This document shows, one piece after another, positions 24,731 to 33,512 of a stretch of DNA of 64,000 bases (its first letter is position 1; each line of letters begins with the position of its first letter). The position numbers and the translations under genes were made by a program. The notes beneath the pieces were generated by a model, which was given only the letters and a program-made list of their open reading frames with translations, had not been told where the DNA came from and did not search any database. The stretch is from JBPOFM01 sp051252455 (GTDB lineage: Bacteria; Bacteroidota; Bacteroidia; Flavobacteriales; Flavobacteriaceae), in contig JBPOFM010000001.1 in the NCBI GenBank assembly GCA_051252455.1, positions 806,001-870,000 of the forward strand, in the 5' to 3' direction.

Positions 24731-26050
24731 TTATTTATCATCTTTTTTTGGTAAGTAATCCAAAACCAAACGTTGATTTGGGTTCAAATACTTTTTAGCA
24801 GTTGCCATGATATCTTCTCTAGTTATAGAACGATAGATGTCAATTTCGTTATTGATTAAATTTACATCATCATACAACATATAATATGTCGCTAAAGAAC
24901 CAGCAATCCCAGAGATGCTAGAATTGGAATTTACAAATTGATTTTCAAATTGATTTTGAAGTTTTTCATAATCACGTTCCGAAATCAGTTCAGTTTGTAG
25001 TTTCACCAACTCTTCATCCATTTCTGCCATCAATGTTTCTAAAGTCACATCGCCAAGTGGCAATCCGTATAAAATATACGAACCATAATCTTCTTGACTA
25101 AAGCTAAATGCTCCTACCTGTAAAGCCATTTTCTTCTCATCAACCATTTTCTTGTAAAGTACAGAACTTTTTCCTCCACTCAAATAGCTAGAAATCATGT
25201 TTAGAACGTACGAATCTCTCTCTTTTTGTGATGGCGTTCTGTAAGCAGCAATGACTGCAGGAATTTGAATGTTTGGGTCATAAGCCGTTGCCGTTAGCGC
25301 TTCGGTAATCGGTTCATCACGCTCCAAATTTCTCGTTACTTCAGGACCTCTTGGAATTGGGCCAAAGTAATCTTTGATCATTTTCTTTACTTCCGATTTG
25401 TTAATGTCACCAGCTACAACCAATACAGCATTGTTTGGTACGTAGAATTTTTTGTTGAATGCTTGAAATTCATCAAGAGTTGCAGCATCTAAATGATCCA
25501 TAGAACCGATAGTTGCCCAACGATATGGATGTTTGAAGAACAAGTTCTTTTTTACTTCTGCAAGAAAGTTTCCGTAAGGTTGGTTGTCAACTCTCAATCG
25601 TTTTTCTTCTTTTACAACTTCATTTTGAGTGTCCACACCAATTTGGTTAATGATTGGGTGCATTAAACGCTCTGATTCCATCCACAATCCTAGTTCAACA
25701 GAATTGGAAGGGAACACTTCATAATAATACGTTCTATCGTCTGTAGTATTGGCGTTGTTACTTCCGCCATTCGAAGAAACGACGTTGAACCATTCGCCAC
25801 GTTTGATGTTTTCTGTGCCTTCAAATAAAAGGTGTTCAAAAAAGTGGGCAAAACCAGTACGTTCTGGGTTTTCATCTTTCGCACCTACATGGTACATTAC
25901 TGAAGTAATCACTACAGGAGCGGTATTGTCCTGATGTAAAATGACGTGCATGCCATTGTCAAGATCATACTCTTCAAATTCAACTTTTTGAGCATTGGCC
26001 ATAAGACCAACAAACATCAAAGAAGCTAAAGAAAATAAGCATTTTTTCAT
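24731..26050 (-). CDS. M16 family zinc peptidase, catalytic subunit (exported)
   Basis: The 439-residue protein has a signal peptide (about 1-20, ending ANAQ) and the inverted zinc motif HFFEH (H69, E72, H73) in RTGFAHFFEHLLFEGTE. The third ligand lies in the downstream helix NEVVKEEKRLR. The length fits a single M16 half-clam, so it must pair with another half; the next gene supplies the non-catalytic partner. Such bipartite M16 pairs in Bacteroidota are usually periplasmic and degrade peptides in an enclosed chamber; this is family knowledge, not shown here. The pair is translated almost without a gap, suggesting a complex. Confidence 0.93.
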   Translation of the reverse strand: MKKCLFSLASLMFVGLMANAQKVEFEEYDLDNGMHVILHQDNTAPVVITSVMYHVGAKDENPERTGFAHFFEHLLFEGTENIKRGEWFNVVSSNGGSNNANTTDDRTYYYEVFPSNSVELGLWMESERLMHPIINQIGVDTQNEVVKEEKRLRVDNQPYGNFLAEVKKNLFFKHPYRWATIGSMDHLDAATLDEFQAFNKKFYVPNNAVLVVAGDINKSEVKKMIKDYFGPIPRGPEVTRNLERDEPITEALTATAYDPNIQIPAVIAAYRTPSQKERDSYVLNMISSYLSGGKSSVLYKKMVDEKKMALQVGAFSFSQEDYGSYILYGLPLGDVTLETLMAEMDEELVKLQTELISERDYEKLQNQFENQFVNSNSSISGIAGSLATYYMLYDDVNLINNEIDIYRSITREDIMATAKKYLNPNQRLVLDYLPKKDDK

Positions 26051-26241
26051 TGTGAGTTTGTTTTAAAAATTAGTTATGTCTAATGTAAGTCTTTGAATGC
26101 GTCAAATTGTTACATCATTCTTACAAAAATAAGGAAAGAGCATTCCAATTCCCCATGATAAATTAAAAAATAAGTGAGAAAATTATATTAAATCACAATT
26201 TTTCCCGAATTTTATTACCTCAATTATAAAATCATCTTTCA

Positions 26242-26739
26242 ATGAATGCATCTTTGTCAGTCGCAATTAAATATGGACTTTTTACCACTGCAGGATTAAT
26301 CGCGTATTTTTTACTTCTAAAACTTTTTGGACTTCACGAAAATCCATGGTTACGTCTTTTTAATGGAGCGATTGTAGCTGCGGGCATCTTTTTTGCTATT
26401 AAATATTATAAACTCAAAAGTGGACAGGCCTTCACCTATGTGGATGGATTTAAAACCGGCTTGCTAACAGGTTTTATCGCGACTGGAATTTTCGTAGTGT
26501 TTATGGCAATCTATATGTTTCATCTAGATCAAGCATTTACACAGACCATATTAGAGGAATGGTTTGATGATACGGATCAAGGAGCCGGAATATTGATAAT
26601 TATTTTAATCATCGAAGGCTTGGCTTCGACTGCGGTGCTGACCTTAACGTGTATGCAAATTTTCAAAAAAAGTCAGAATGTAGGACAGCAAGAAAATTTA
26701 GTAGAACATAAAAAGGAAGATGACGCTTCTACACGATAA
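26242..26739 (+). CDS. Four-helix membrane protein, DUF4199-like
   Basis: The 165-residue protein has about four membrane helices (near 10-30, 38-55, 72-95 and 115-140) and a charged C-terminal tail. The segment FTYVDGFKTGLLTGFIATGIFVVF between helices resembles the DUF4199 pattern, in which an F-x-Y-G/D motif precedes helix three. That family is common in Bacteroidota and has no known function. The gene stands alone between the M16 pair (divergent) and rplU. The assignment is from memory of the family pattern and is moderate. Confidence 0.6.
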   Translation: MNASLSVAIKYGLFTTAGLIAYFLLLKLFGLHENPWLRLFNGAIVAAGIFFAIKYYKLKSGQAFTYVDGFKTGLLTGFIATGIFVVFMAIYMFHLDQAFTQTILEEWFDDTDQGAGILIIILIIEGLASTAVLTLTCMQIFKKSQNVGQQENLVEHKKEDDASTR

Positions 26740-26814
26740 ATTATAAAACCTATTAAGTTTTTGAGCGGCATTTTTTTAGAAGATGTCGCTTAATTATTTT
26801 ACAGAATAAAAACA

Positions 26815-26845
26815 TTTGTAGATTAATTATTTAGGTGTATATTTG
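26815..26845 (+). promoter_or_regulatory. Promoter of rplU-rpmA
   Basis: TTTG (26815-26818) and TATATTTG (26838-26845) are separated by exactly 19 nt, a full match to the Bacteroidota consensus. The start codon is 44 nt downstream. Confidence 0.8.
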
Positions 26846-26889
26846 CACCCATTTTATAATAAAAATTTAACTAATTTAAACGTTACGCT

Positions 26890-27588
26890 ATGTACGCAAT
26901 TGTAGAGATAGCAGGGCAACAATTCAAAGTTGAAAAAGACCAGAAAGTGTTTGTTCACCGTTTATCAACAGAAGAAGGAAAGAAAGTATCTTTCGACAAC
27001 GTTCTTCTTATTGGTGATGGTAACAATATTACTTTAGGCGCCCCAGCTATAGACGGAGCTCAAGTAGGAGCAAAAGTCTTAGGTCACCTTAAAGGTGACA
27101 AAGTGATCGTTTTCAAAAAGAAAAGACGTAAAGGATACCGTGTAAAAAACGGACACCGTCAAGCTCTTACTGAAATCGTCATTGAAAGTATTGTAGCTTC
27201 TGGAGCTACAAAAGCTCCAAAAACTGAAAAAGCAAAACCAGCGAAAGCTGAAAAAGCGGCTCCAGTGAAGGAAGCAAAAAAGGAAGCTAAACCTGAACCA
27301 AAGAAGGCTGCTCCTAAAAAATCAGCTGCGAAAGCGGACGATTTGAAAAAAATTGAAGGTGCTGGACCAAAAGCTGCTGAAGCATTAGTTGCTGCAGGAG
27401 TTGACACTTTTGCAAAAGTTGCTAAAATGAAGCCAGAGGCTATTAGCGAAATTTTGACAGAAGCAAGTTCTAATTTAGCACATTTAGTAACTGATAGTTG
27501 GCCAAAACAAGCTAAATTAGCTGCTGATGGTAAGTGGGATGAGTTAAAAGAATTACAAGACAGATTAGATGGTGGAATTGAAAAGTAA
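26890..27588 (+). CDS. rplU: 50S ribosomal protein L21 with C-terminal helix-hairpin-helix extension
   Basis: Residues 1-102 are a complete L21 (MYAIVEIAGQQFKVEKDQ start, FKKKRRKGYRVKNGHRQ rRNA-binding loop). A normal L21 is about 100 residues; this one has 232. A Lys/Ala/Pro/Glu-rich linker (about 105-150) leads to a folded tail that begins LKKIEGAGPKAAEALVAAG, a helix-hairpin-helix motif, followed by TFAKVAKMKPEAI and acidic helices. L21 binds 23S rRNA in the large subunit. Extended L21 forms of this kind are familiar in flavobacteria; the role of the tail is unknown. rpmA follows after 41 bp, the standard L21-L27 pair. Confidence 0.94.
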   Translation: MYAIVEIAGQQFKVEKDQKVFVHRLSTEEGKKVSFDNVLLIGDGNNITLGAPAIDGAQVGAKVLGHLKGDKVIVFKKKRRKGYRVKNGHRQALTEIVIESIVASGATKAPKTEKAKPAKAEKAAPVKEAKKEAKPEPKKAAPKKSAAKADDLKKIEGAGPKAAEALVAAGVDTFAKVAKMKPEAISEILTEASSNLAHLVTDSWPKQAKLAADGKWDELKELQDRLDGGIEK

Positions 27589-27629
27589 TTTTCAATCCAT
27601 TAAGTATAACAATATAAAACCTTAAGACA

Positions 27630-27890
27630 ATGGCTCATAAAAAAGGAGTTGGTAGTTCTAAAAACGGTAGAGAATCAGAATCGAAACGCCTTGGTGTGAA
27701 GATTTTTGGTGGACAAGCTGCTATTGCTGGAAATATCATCGTAAGACAAAGAGGCTATACGCATCACCCAGGTGAAAATGTGTATGGAGGAAAAGATCAC
27801 ACATTGCACGCGCAAGTTGACGGTCTAGTAAAATTCACAAAGAAAAAAGATAATAAGTCTTATGTATCTATTGAACCTTTTGAGGTTTAA
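27630..27890 (+). CDS. rpmA: 50S ribosomal protein L27
   Basis: The 86-residue protein begins MAHKKGVGSSKNGRESESKR and has the AGNIIVRQRG and GKDHTLHA segments of L27, whose N-terminal arm reaches the peptidyl-transferase centre. It has no N-terminal leader of the Firmicute type, since the start aligns with the mature form. It follows rplU and is ended by a strong terminator. Confidence 0.97.
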   Translation: MAHKKGVGSSKNGRESESKRLGVKIFGGQAAIAGNIIVRQRGYTHHPGENVYGGKDHTLHAQVDGLVKFTKKKDNKSYVSIEPFEV

Positions 27891-27919
27891 GGATTACAAT
27901 CTTTAGAATTATTTAAAAG

Positions 27920-27947
27920 CCCTTTCTGATACAGAAAGGGTTTTTTT
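27920..27947 (+). terminator. Rho-independent terminator of rplU-rpmA
   Basis: Arms CCCTTTCTG (27920-27928) and CAGAAAGGG (27932-27940) close an ATA loop and are followed by seven T. Confidence 0.9.
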
Positions 27948-28050
27948 GTGTAATATCTATACTAAAGTTGGTTATTTTCAGAGTAAGTTTTATTCATTAC
28001 TTCAACTGTGATCTAACTTTTGAAATGATATCTGTGTTCGCAGGATTTTT

Positions 28051-29832
28051 TTAAATAATCTCCATCTTCTTCAATAGAAAACTAGCGTTCATGTTTTTAC
28101 AGATACCTGATTTAAAAGTATAATCAAAATGCAATTCATCATTGATGATTTCCGCATCAAAAAAATAATTTTTCACATCTTCAAGTTCTTTATCAATTTC
28201 ACACAAACTCAAATCGTGTGTCGCAATAATACCTGTTGCGTTAGATGCTACCAACCTTTCAACAAATTTTCGTGATCCGATCGCTTTGTCTGTACTATTT
28301 GTGCCTTTTAAAATTTCATCTAAAATGATAAAATAAGGTTCATTTTGAATGGCATCTACGATGAATTTTAGGCGTGTCAATTCTGAAAAGAAATAAGAAC
28401 TGTCATCTGTTAGCGAATCGCTCGTGCGCATGCTTGTTATTAGCTTGACTGGGTTATAGTTACTAGACGTAGCGCAAACTGGCAAACCAACATTCGACAT
28501 CACAATGTGCAAGGATACGGTTCTTAAAAACGTACTCTTGCCAGCCATATTTGCACCTGTAACTATAAAGAATTGTTCAGTTTCAATTTTTAAGTCATTG
28601 TCAACACGTTTCTGAACTTTTAATAATGGATGTCCTAAATTTTTTGCTTTAATGACGTTTGTATCATTTGTGATGTTTGGAAAAACATATTTTGGATGGT
28701 TGTAGGCATAATTTCCCAAACTATTGTAGGCATCGAAAAAGGAAACAACTTCAAACCAATTTTCTACTTTGTCGCCATAAGTCTTAATCCATTTTTCTAC
28801 ACGATAGCTGTTTTTTAAATCTGTCAAGAAATAACCATTTCCAAAAATCGCAGAAATAAAATTGTTTCGGTTGTCCAAAGCATCCAATGATTTGGATAGT
28901 TTTTTGAAAACATCTGATGCTTTTTCTTCAGCATTGTTGAAATTGAATTGAATGTTTTTTTTCTTTTCTAGTAACAATTCGGAAGTAAATGTTTCATTTT
29001 CTATTTGATTCAAAAGTAACGCGTATTGTTTAAACGTGTCTTTGATTTTTTCCGTCTTGGATGCCAAATTGCTGATTTTTTTAAAATAGCGACCCGTAAT
29101 CAGTAATCCTAAAAGAAGCCAATAGCCTACAAATGCAATGGGAAGCATTTCCAGAAAGAACAATGTAAAGACACCAATTGTGCCAGCTAAAAAAGCAAAA
29201 GGAATCCATAACATGGCTTTGGGCAAAAATGATTGGTGCGATTTTAGCCAAGTAATTATAGATTCTGCAGAGGTTTCTACCTTAATCAAACTTGAAGTGG
29301 CCGAGTATAGTTGTCGCCAATCAGATTTGGAGACGAGTTCTTTTATCGCTTGTTGTCGTTGTAAAATGCCTTCGATATTGTTGGCCTTCAGTACATCTGC
29401 AAGTTGTTGAGTGCCCTCATTAATGGTGGTTCTATTAATGAATTGAAAGAATGATCCTTTGCCAAAAAGATCGATATCTAAACTGTAATAATGTAAAGAG
29501 TCTTGGTAGCTTAAGCCTTGTTCTCTGTGATGAAAATTGCCGGAGAGAATCTCCAATTCCGTGGTGTTGACATCCACGAGCGCTAATTTCAATTGACGTT
29601 TATCCTTTATGTCTGTGTGTTTTGACAGCAATAGAACGAATGCGATAATGCCGATAATTGCAATTGCTATAGCGATGGTCCAATTGGGGATAAAAAAGTA
29701 AATACCAGCACCTGTAGCTAAAAAAACGAGTAAACGGACCGTACTGAAAAGCGTCATTTGTTTGTGGAGACGATCTGCTTCTTCTTGATATTTTTTTGCG
29801 TTATTTTGATAATATGTTGATGGTGATTCCAT
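28051..29832 (-). CDS. Membrane-anchored MutS family ATPase
   Basis: The 593-residue protein has a MutS-type ATPase at its C-terminus: Walker A TGANMAGKSTFLRT, SYFFSELTRLKFIVDA, Walker B FIILDEILKGTNS and IIATHDLSLCEID. The N-terminal mismatch-binding domains of MutS are missing. Instead there are two hydrophobic zones (about 32-68 and 205-250), each long enough for one or two membrane helices, and a coiled-coil-like core region. It is therefore not classical mismatch repair MutS or MutS2 (no Smr domain). The group is recognised in Bacteroidota as MutS-related with unknown role; the membrane segments suggest a role at the inner membrane. It lies just past the sdh terminator. Confidence 0.82.
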   Translation of the reverse strand: MESPSTYYQNNAKKYQEEADRLHKQMTLFSTVRLLVFLATGAGIYFFIPNWTIAIAIAIIGIIAFVLLLSKHTDIKDKRQLKLALVDVNTTELEILSGNFHHREQGLSYQDSLHYYSLDIDLFGKGSFFQFINRTTINEGTQQLADVLKANNIEGILQRQQAIKELVSKSDWRQLYSATSSLIKVETSAESIITWLKSHQSFLPKAMLWIPFAFLAGTIGVFTLFFLEMLPIAFVGYWLLLGLLITGRYFKKISNLASKTEKIKDTFKQYALLLNQIENETFTSELLLEKKKNIQFNFNNAEEKASDVFKKLSKSLDALDNRNNFISAIFGNGYFLTDLKNSYRVEKWIKTYGDKVENWFEVVSFFDAYNSLGNYAYNHPKYVFPNITNDTNVIKAKNLGHPLLKVQKRVDNDLKIETEQFFIVTGANMAGKSTFLRTVSLHIVMSNVGLPVCATSSNYNPVKLITSMRTSDSLTDDSSYFFSELTRLKFIVDAIQNEPYFIILDEILKGTNSTDKAIGSRKFVERLVASNATGIIATHDLSLCEIDKELEDVKNYFFDAEIINDELHFDYTFKSGICKNMNASFLLKKMEII

Positions 29833-29854
29833 GGTTGTAAATTGAGATATAAAG

Positions 29855-29887
29855 AAACAAAAAATCCCAAGCGATTACTTGGGATTT
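29855..29887 (-). terminator. Rho-independent terminator of the sdhCAB operon
   Basis: On the minus strand, arms AAATCCCAAG and CTTGGGATTT (29862-29871 and 29878-29887) surround a 6-nt loop and are followed by a T-rich run. It begins 22 bp past the sdhB stop. Confidence 0.85.
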
Positions 29888-29909
29888 AAGATTTTATTGT
29901 ATGAATTTA

Positions 29910-30656
29910 TTAGCCTTTTAAACTGGCTGCCAAATATTCACGATTCATACGTGCAATATTTTCCAATGAAATACCTTTCGGACATTCCACTTCGCAAGCA
30001 CCCGTATTGGAGCAGTTCCCAAAGCCTTCTTCATCCATTTGTTTCACCATGTTTAAAACACGATCAGTCGCCTCTATTTTGCCTTGTGGCAACAATGCAA
30101 ATTGAGATACTTTAGCGCCAACAAACAGCATTGCTGAAGAGTTCTTACAACTCGCTACGCATGCACCACAACCAATACAGGTTGCCGCCTCAAAGGCTTC
30201 GTCAGCATCATGTTTGTTTACAGGAATGGCGTTGGCATCAATTGTATTTCCAGAAGTATTGACTGAAACGAATCCGCCGGCATGTTGTATTCTATCAAAC
30301 GAGCTTCTATCAACAATTAAATCCTTTATCACAGGAAATGCAGTCGCTCTAAAAGGTTCGATATGAATCGTGTCACCATCTTTGAACATACGCATGTGCA
30401 ATTGGCATGTGGTGATCAATCGGTCGGGTCCATGAGCTTCACCATTAATGTATAATGAACAAGAACCGCAAATCCCTTCACGACAGTCGTGGTCAAATGC
30501 TACTGGTTCTTCGCCTTTGTTGATCAACCCTTCGTTTAAAACGTCGAGCATTTCAAGAAAGGACATATCGCCTTCGATACCATCTATTGGATAATCGACT
30601 AGTTTTCCTTTGGTGTCGGCGTTTTTTTGACGCCATATTTTTAAGGTTAATTTCAT
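29910..30656 (-). CDS. sdhB: Succinate dehydrogenase/fumarate reductase iron-sulfur subunit
   Basis: The 248-residue subunit passes electrons from FAD in SdhA to quinone at the membrane. The plant-type [2Fe-2S] site is DCREGICGSCSLYING (about 58-73), and the ferredoxin-like domain has CIGCGACVASCKNS and CSNTGACEVECPKGI for the [4Fe-4S] and [3Fe-4S] clusters. It is the last gene of the sdhC-sdhA-sdhB operon. The cluster assembly genes are at 43760-51573. The 75-bp spacer before it contains a repeated ACCATAAACTA string rather than a promoter. Confidence 0.96.
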   Translation of the reverse strand: MKLTLKIWRQKNADTKGKLVDYPIDGIEGDMSFLEMLDVLNEGLINKGEEPVAFDHDCREGICGSCSLYINGEAHGPDRLITTCQLHMRMFKDGDTIHIEPFRATAFPVIKDLIVDRSSFDRIQHAGGFVSVNTSGNTIDANAIPVNKHDADEAFEAATCIGCGACVASCKNSSAMLFVGAKVSQFALLPQGKIEATDRVLNMVKQMDEEGFGNCSNTGACEVECPKGISLENIARMNREYLAASLKG

Positions 30657-30731
30657 ATATTTTAGTCTTTGGTTATTAGTTGCTCGTTGTTAGATTATGC
30701 AAACCATAAACTAACAACTATCAACCATAAA

Positions 30732-32729
30732 CTATTTGTAGCTTCTTTCTTTCACTTCAATATTATCATACTCCAATTCTTCCTTGTGAAGCACTGCATC
30801 TTTCGGTTCTCCTTTGTATTCCCAAGCAGACACATATTGGAACTCTGGACGACGTAATGCTTCGCCTTCTTCCGTTTGATATTCTTCTCTAAAATGACCA
30901 CCTGCTGATTCTTCACGTTGCAGAGCATCTTTGGCGAACAATTCACCCAACTCTAAAAAGTCCGCAACACGCATGGCTTTTGCCAGTTCTTCGTTGTATT
31001 CGTTTTGAGTACCTGGAACCCTTACATCTTTCCAGAATTCTTTACGAAGTTCTGCAATCTCAACAATGGCTTCTCTTAAACCTTCAGCATTTCTTGCCAT
31101 CCCACATTTGTTCCACATGATTTTTCCAAGCTTTTTATGGAAATGATCAACGGAATGCGCTCCATTATTGTTAATCAAATGGTTTAGACTATCAGTCACA
31201 TTTTTCTCGGCTTCGTCAAATTCTGGAGAATTTGTTGGTATTTTTCCGGTCCTAATGTCCTTGGATAAATAATCTCCTATGGTATATGGCAATACAAAAT
31301 AGCCATCCGCCAAACCTTGCATTAATGCAGACGCACCGAGACGGTTGGCGCCATGATCGGAGAAATTGGCTTCACCAATACAATACAATCCAGGGACATT
31401 GGTCATCAGGTTGTAGTCTACCCAAAGTCCACCCATTGTGTAATGAACCGCTGGATAAATCATCATTGGTGTTTCATATGGGTTTTGATCTACGATTTTT
31501 TCGTACATCTGGAACAAGTTGCCATATTTTTCTTTGATGACTTCCTGACCTAATTTTTTTACCAAGACAGCATCATTTTCATTCATACCTCTGACATGCG
31601 CACGTTCTTTTCCGTAACGTTGAATGGCAGATTCAAAATCTAAATAAACAGCTTCACCGGTTTTATTCACACCATAACCGGCATCGCAACGCTCTTTAGC
31701 GGCACGGGATGCCACATCACGAGGCACCAAGTTTCCAAAAGCTGGATAGCGGCGTTCTAAATAATAATCTCTTTTTTCTGCTGGAAGATCTGTTGGTTTT
31801 AATTTGCCTTCTCTAATGGCTTTTACATCATCCATATGTTTTGGCACCCAAATACGTCCGTCATTACGAAGTGATTCAGACATCAAGGTCAATTTTGATT
31901 GATGATCTCCAGAAACAGGAATACAGGTTGGATGAATTTGGGTATAACACGGATTTGCAAAATAAGCACCACGTTTGTGAGCTTTCCAAGCGGCAGTTAC
32001 GTTACTTCCCATGGCATTTGTAGACAAGAAAAATACGTTTCCATAACCACCAGAACCTAAAACTACAGCATGAGCAGAATGACGCTCAATCTCGCCAGTT
32101 ACCAAATTTCTAGCGATAATGCCTCTCGCTTTGCCGCCTACAACCACAACATCCAACATTTCATGACGGTTGTACATCGTGATCTTACCACGACCAATTT
32201 GACGGTTCATGGCTGAATATGCACCTAATAATAACTGCTGACCTGTCTGTCCTGCAGCATAAAACGTACGAGATACCAAAACACCACCGAATGAACGGTT
32301 ATCCAAATAGCCTCCATATTCACGTGCAAACGGAACACCTTGTGCCACGCATTGGTCAATTATATTTGCAGAAACTTCTGCCAAACGGTACACATTCGCT
32401 TCACGAGAACGGTAATCGCCACCTTTTACGGTATCATAAAACAAACGATACGTAGAATCCCCATCACCTTGATAATTTTTCGCTGCATTGATACCACCTT
32501 GTGCCGCAATAGAGTGAGCGCGACGTGGTGAATCTTGAAAACAAAAAGCTTTGACATTATAGCCTAATTCCGCTAACGTTGCCGCAGCAGAACCGCCTGC
32601 CAATCCTGTTCCAATAACAATAACATCAATGTTACGTTTATTGGCAGGATTCACAAGGTCAATGTGATTTTTATAATTGGTCCACTTATCAGCGAGAGGA
32701 CCCTTTGGTATTTTAGAATCTAAAGCCAT
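30732..32729 (-). CDS. sdhA: Succinate dehydrogenase/fumarate reductase flavoprotein subunit
   Basis: The protein of about 665 residues oxidises succinate to fumarate. It has the FAD-binding GTGLAGGSAAATLAELGY, the covalent flavin His in RRAHSIAAQGG, GGYGNVFFLSTNAMGSN and the HPTCIP region of the active site, with further conserved His/Arg residues (HYTMGGLW, NRLGASALMQGL). The size fits the type found with a single cytochrome b subunit. The frame extends 14 codons upstream to 32771, overlapping sdhC; the ATG at 32729 (MALDSKIPKG) lies 13 nt after the sdhC stop and is the likely start. Confidence 0.96.
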   Translation of the reverse strand: MALDSKIPKGPLADKWTNYKNHIDLVNPANKRNIDVIVIGTGLAGGSAAATLAELGYNVKAFCFQDSPRRAHSIAAQGGINAAKNYQGDGDSTYRLFYDTVKGGDYRSREANVYRLAEVSANIIDQCVAQGVPFAREYGGYLDNRSFGGVLVSRTFYAAGQTGQQLLLGAYSAMNRQIGRGKITMYNRHEMLDVVVVGGKARGIIARNLVTGEIERHSAHAVVLGSGGYGNVFFLSTNAMGSNVTAAWKAHKRGAYFANPCYTQIHPTCIPVSGDHQSKLTLMSESLRNDGRIWVPKHMDDVKAIREGKLKPTDLPAEKRDYYLERRYPAFGNLVPRDVASRAAKERCDAGYGVNKTGEAVYLDFESAIQRYGKERAHVRGMNENDAVLVKKLGQEVIKEKYGNLFQMYEKIVDQNPYETPMMIYPAVHYTMGGLWVDYNLMTNVPGLYCIGEANFSDHGANRLGASALMQGLADGYFVLPYTIGDYLSKDIRTGKIPTNSPEFDEAEKNVTDSLNHLINNNGAHSVDHFHKKLGKIMWNKCGMARNAEGLREAIVEIAELRKEFWKDVRVPGTQNEYNEELAKAMRVADFLELGELFAKDALQREESAGGHFREEYQTEEGEALRRPEFQYVSAWEYKGEPKDAVLHKEELEYDNIEVKERSYK

Positions 32730-32742
32730 ATTAGATGTTATT

Positions 32743-33417
32743 TTAGTGATTAAAATGATGGAACAACGCAATGAAAATAAATCCCGCAGGAATCAATATT
32801 GCATATGCGACTCCAAAACCTTTTAAACTTCTGGTGTATTTATTATTGGCTCCGACCGATTGGAATGCGGAATTGAAACCGTGTAATAAGTGTAGCGACA
32901 AAAACACAAAGGCAAGACAGTATAGGGCGACGCGCCATATGTCAACAAACTTATGTTGTAATTCTTCAAAATAACGATAGTCGCCATTTGGAAGCAATCC
33001 GGTCATGTCACCTTCAATATATTTAGTGTTAATTTCGGGCAACCAGAAATCATAAAAATGCAAACCTAAAAACAACAAAATGGTCAGTCCGCTCCAAATC
33101 ATATTTCGGCTCATCCATGTGGAATTTGCCGATCCATTGTTTCTGGCATAACTGATTTTTCTTGCGTTTCGGTTTCTTATTTCCAAAATAAAACCCATCA
33201 CAAAGTGAAAAATAACACCTAGTATTAGAACGGGTTGAAAAATGTATTGCACGACCCAAAACGTACCCATAAAGTGGGAAGCCTCGTTAAATGTTACGGG
33301 ACTCAAGACCGATAGAATATTAATAGCAAAATGTTGAAGTAAGAAAATCATTAGGAAGAATGCAGAAAGCGCCATGGCAAACTTTCTTCCAATCGAAGAA
33401 TTAAAAATTCCGCTCAT
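32743..33417 (-). CDS. sdhC: Succinate dehydrogenase cytochrome b558 subunit
   Basis: The 224-residue membrane protein has five predicted helices and conserved histidines placed for haem binding (LLQHFAIN, HFVMGFIL, GLHFYDFW, LLHGFNSAFQ). It is the single-chain di-haem type paired with SdhA and SdhB in the Bacteroidota and B. subtilis-like enzymes, where it anchors the complex and reduces menaquinone. It leads the operon. A full promoter with an internal palindrome lies upstream (33443-33474). Confidence 0.93.
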   Translation of the reverse strand: MSGIFNSSIGRKFAMALSAFFLMIFLLQHFAINILSVLSPVTFNEASHFMGTFWVVQYIFQPVLILGVIFHFVMGFILEIRNRNARKISYARNNGSANSTWMSRNMIWSGLTILLFLGLHFYDFWLPEINTKYIEGDMTGLLPNGDYRYFEELQHKFVDIWRVALYCLAFVFLSLHLLHGFNSAFQSVGANNKYTRSLKGFGVAYAILIPAGFIFIALFHHFNH

Positions 33418-33442
33418 CGTTTGAAGTTAGTTTATTATCATG

Positions 33443-33474
33443 CAAAGATACACTTCAAACGTTTGAAACCCAAA
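33443..33474 (-). promoter_or_regulatory. Promoter of sdhCAB with a palindromic operator-like spacer
   Basis: TTTG (33471-33474) and TATCTTTG (33443-33450) on the minus strand are 20 nt apart. The spacer contains the perfect 14-bp palindrome TTCAAACGTTTGAA (33454-33467). A further half-site, TTCAAACG, ends right at the start codon (33418-33425). Confidence 0.72.
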
Positions 33475-33512
33475 AAATAGAGTCTTTAAAACGTATTTAG
33501 AATGATTTTAAG

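Noticed and set aside
28051..29832. Mismatch repair MutS or MutS2
   Set aside because: The N-terminal mismatch-binding domains and the Smr nuclease are absent, and hydrophobic segments are present.
32730..32771. Longer N-terminus of SdhA
   Set aside because: It overlaps sdhC; MALDSKIPKG at 32729 follows the sdhC stop by 13 nt and matches the family.
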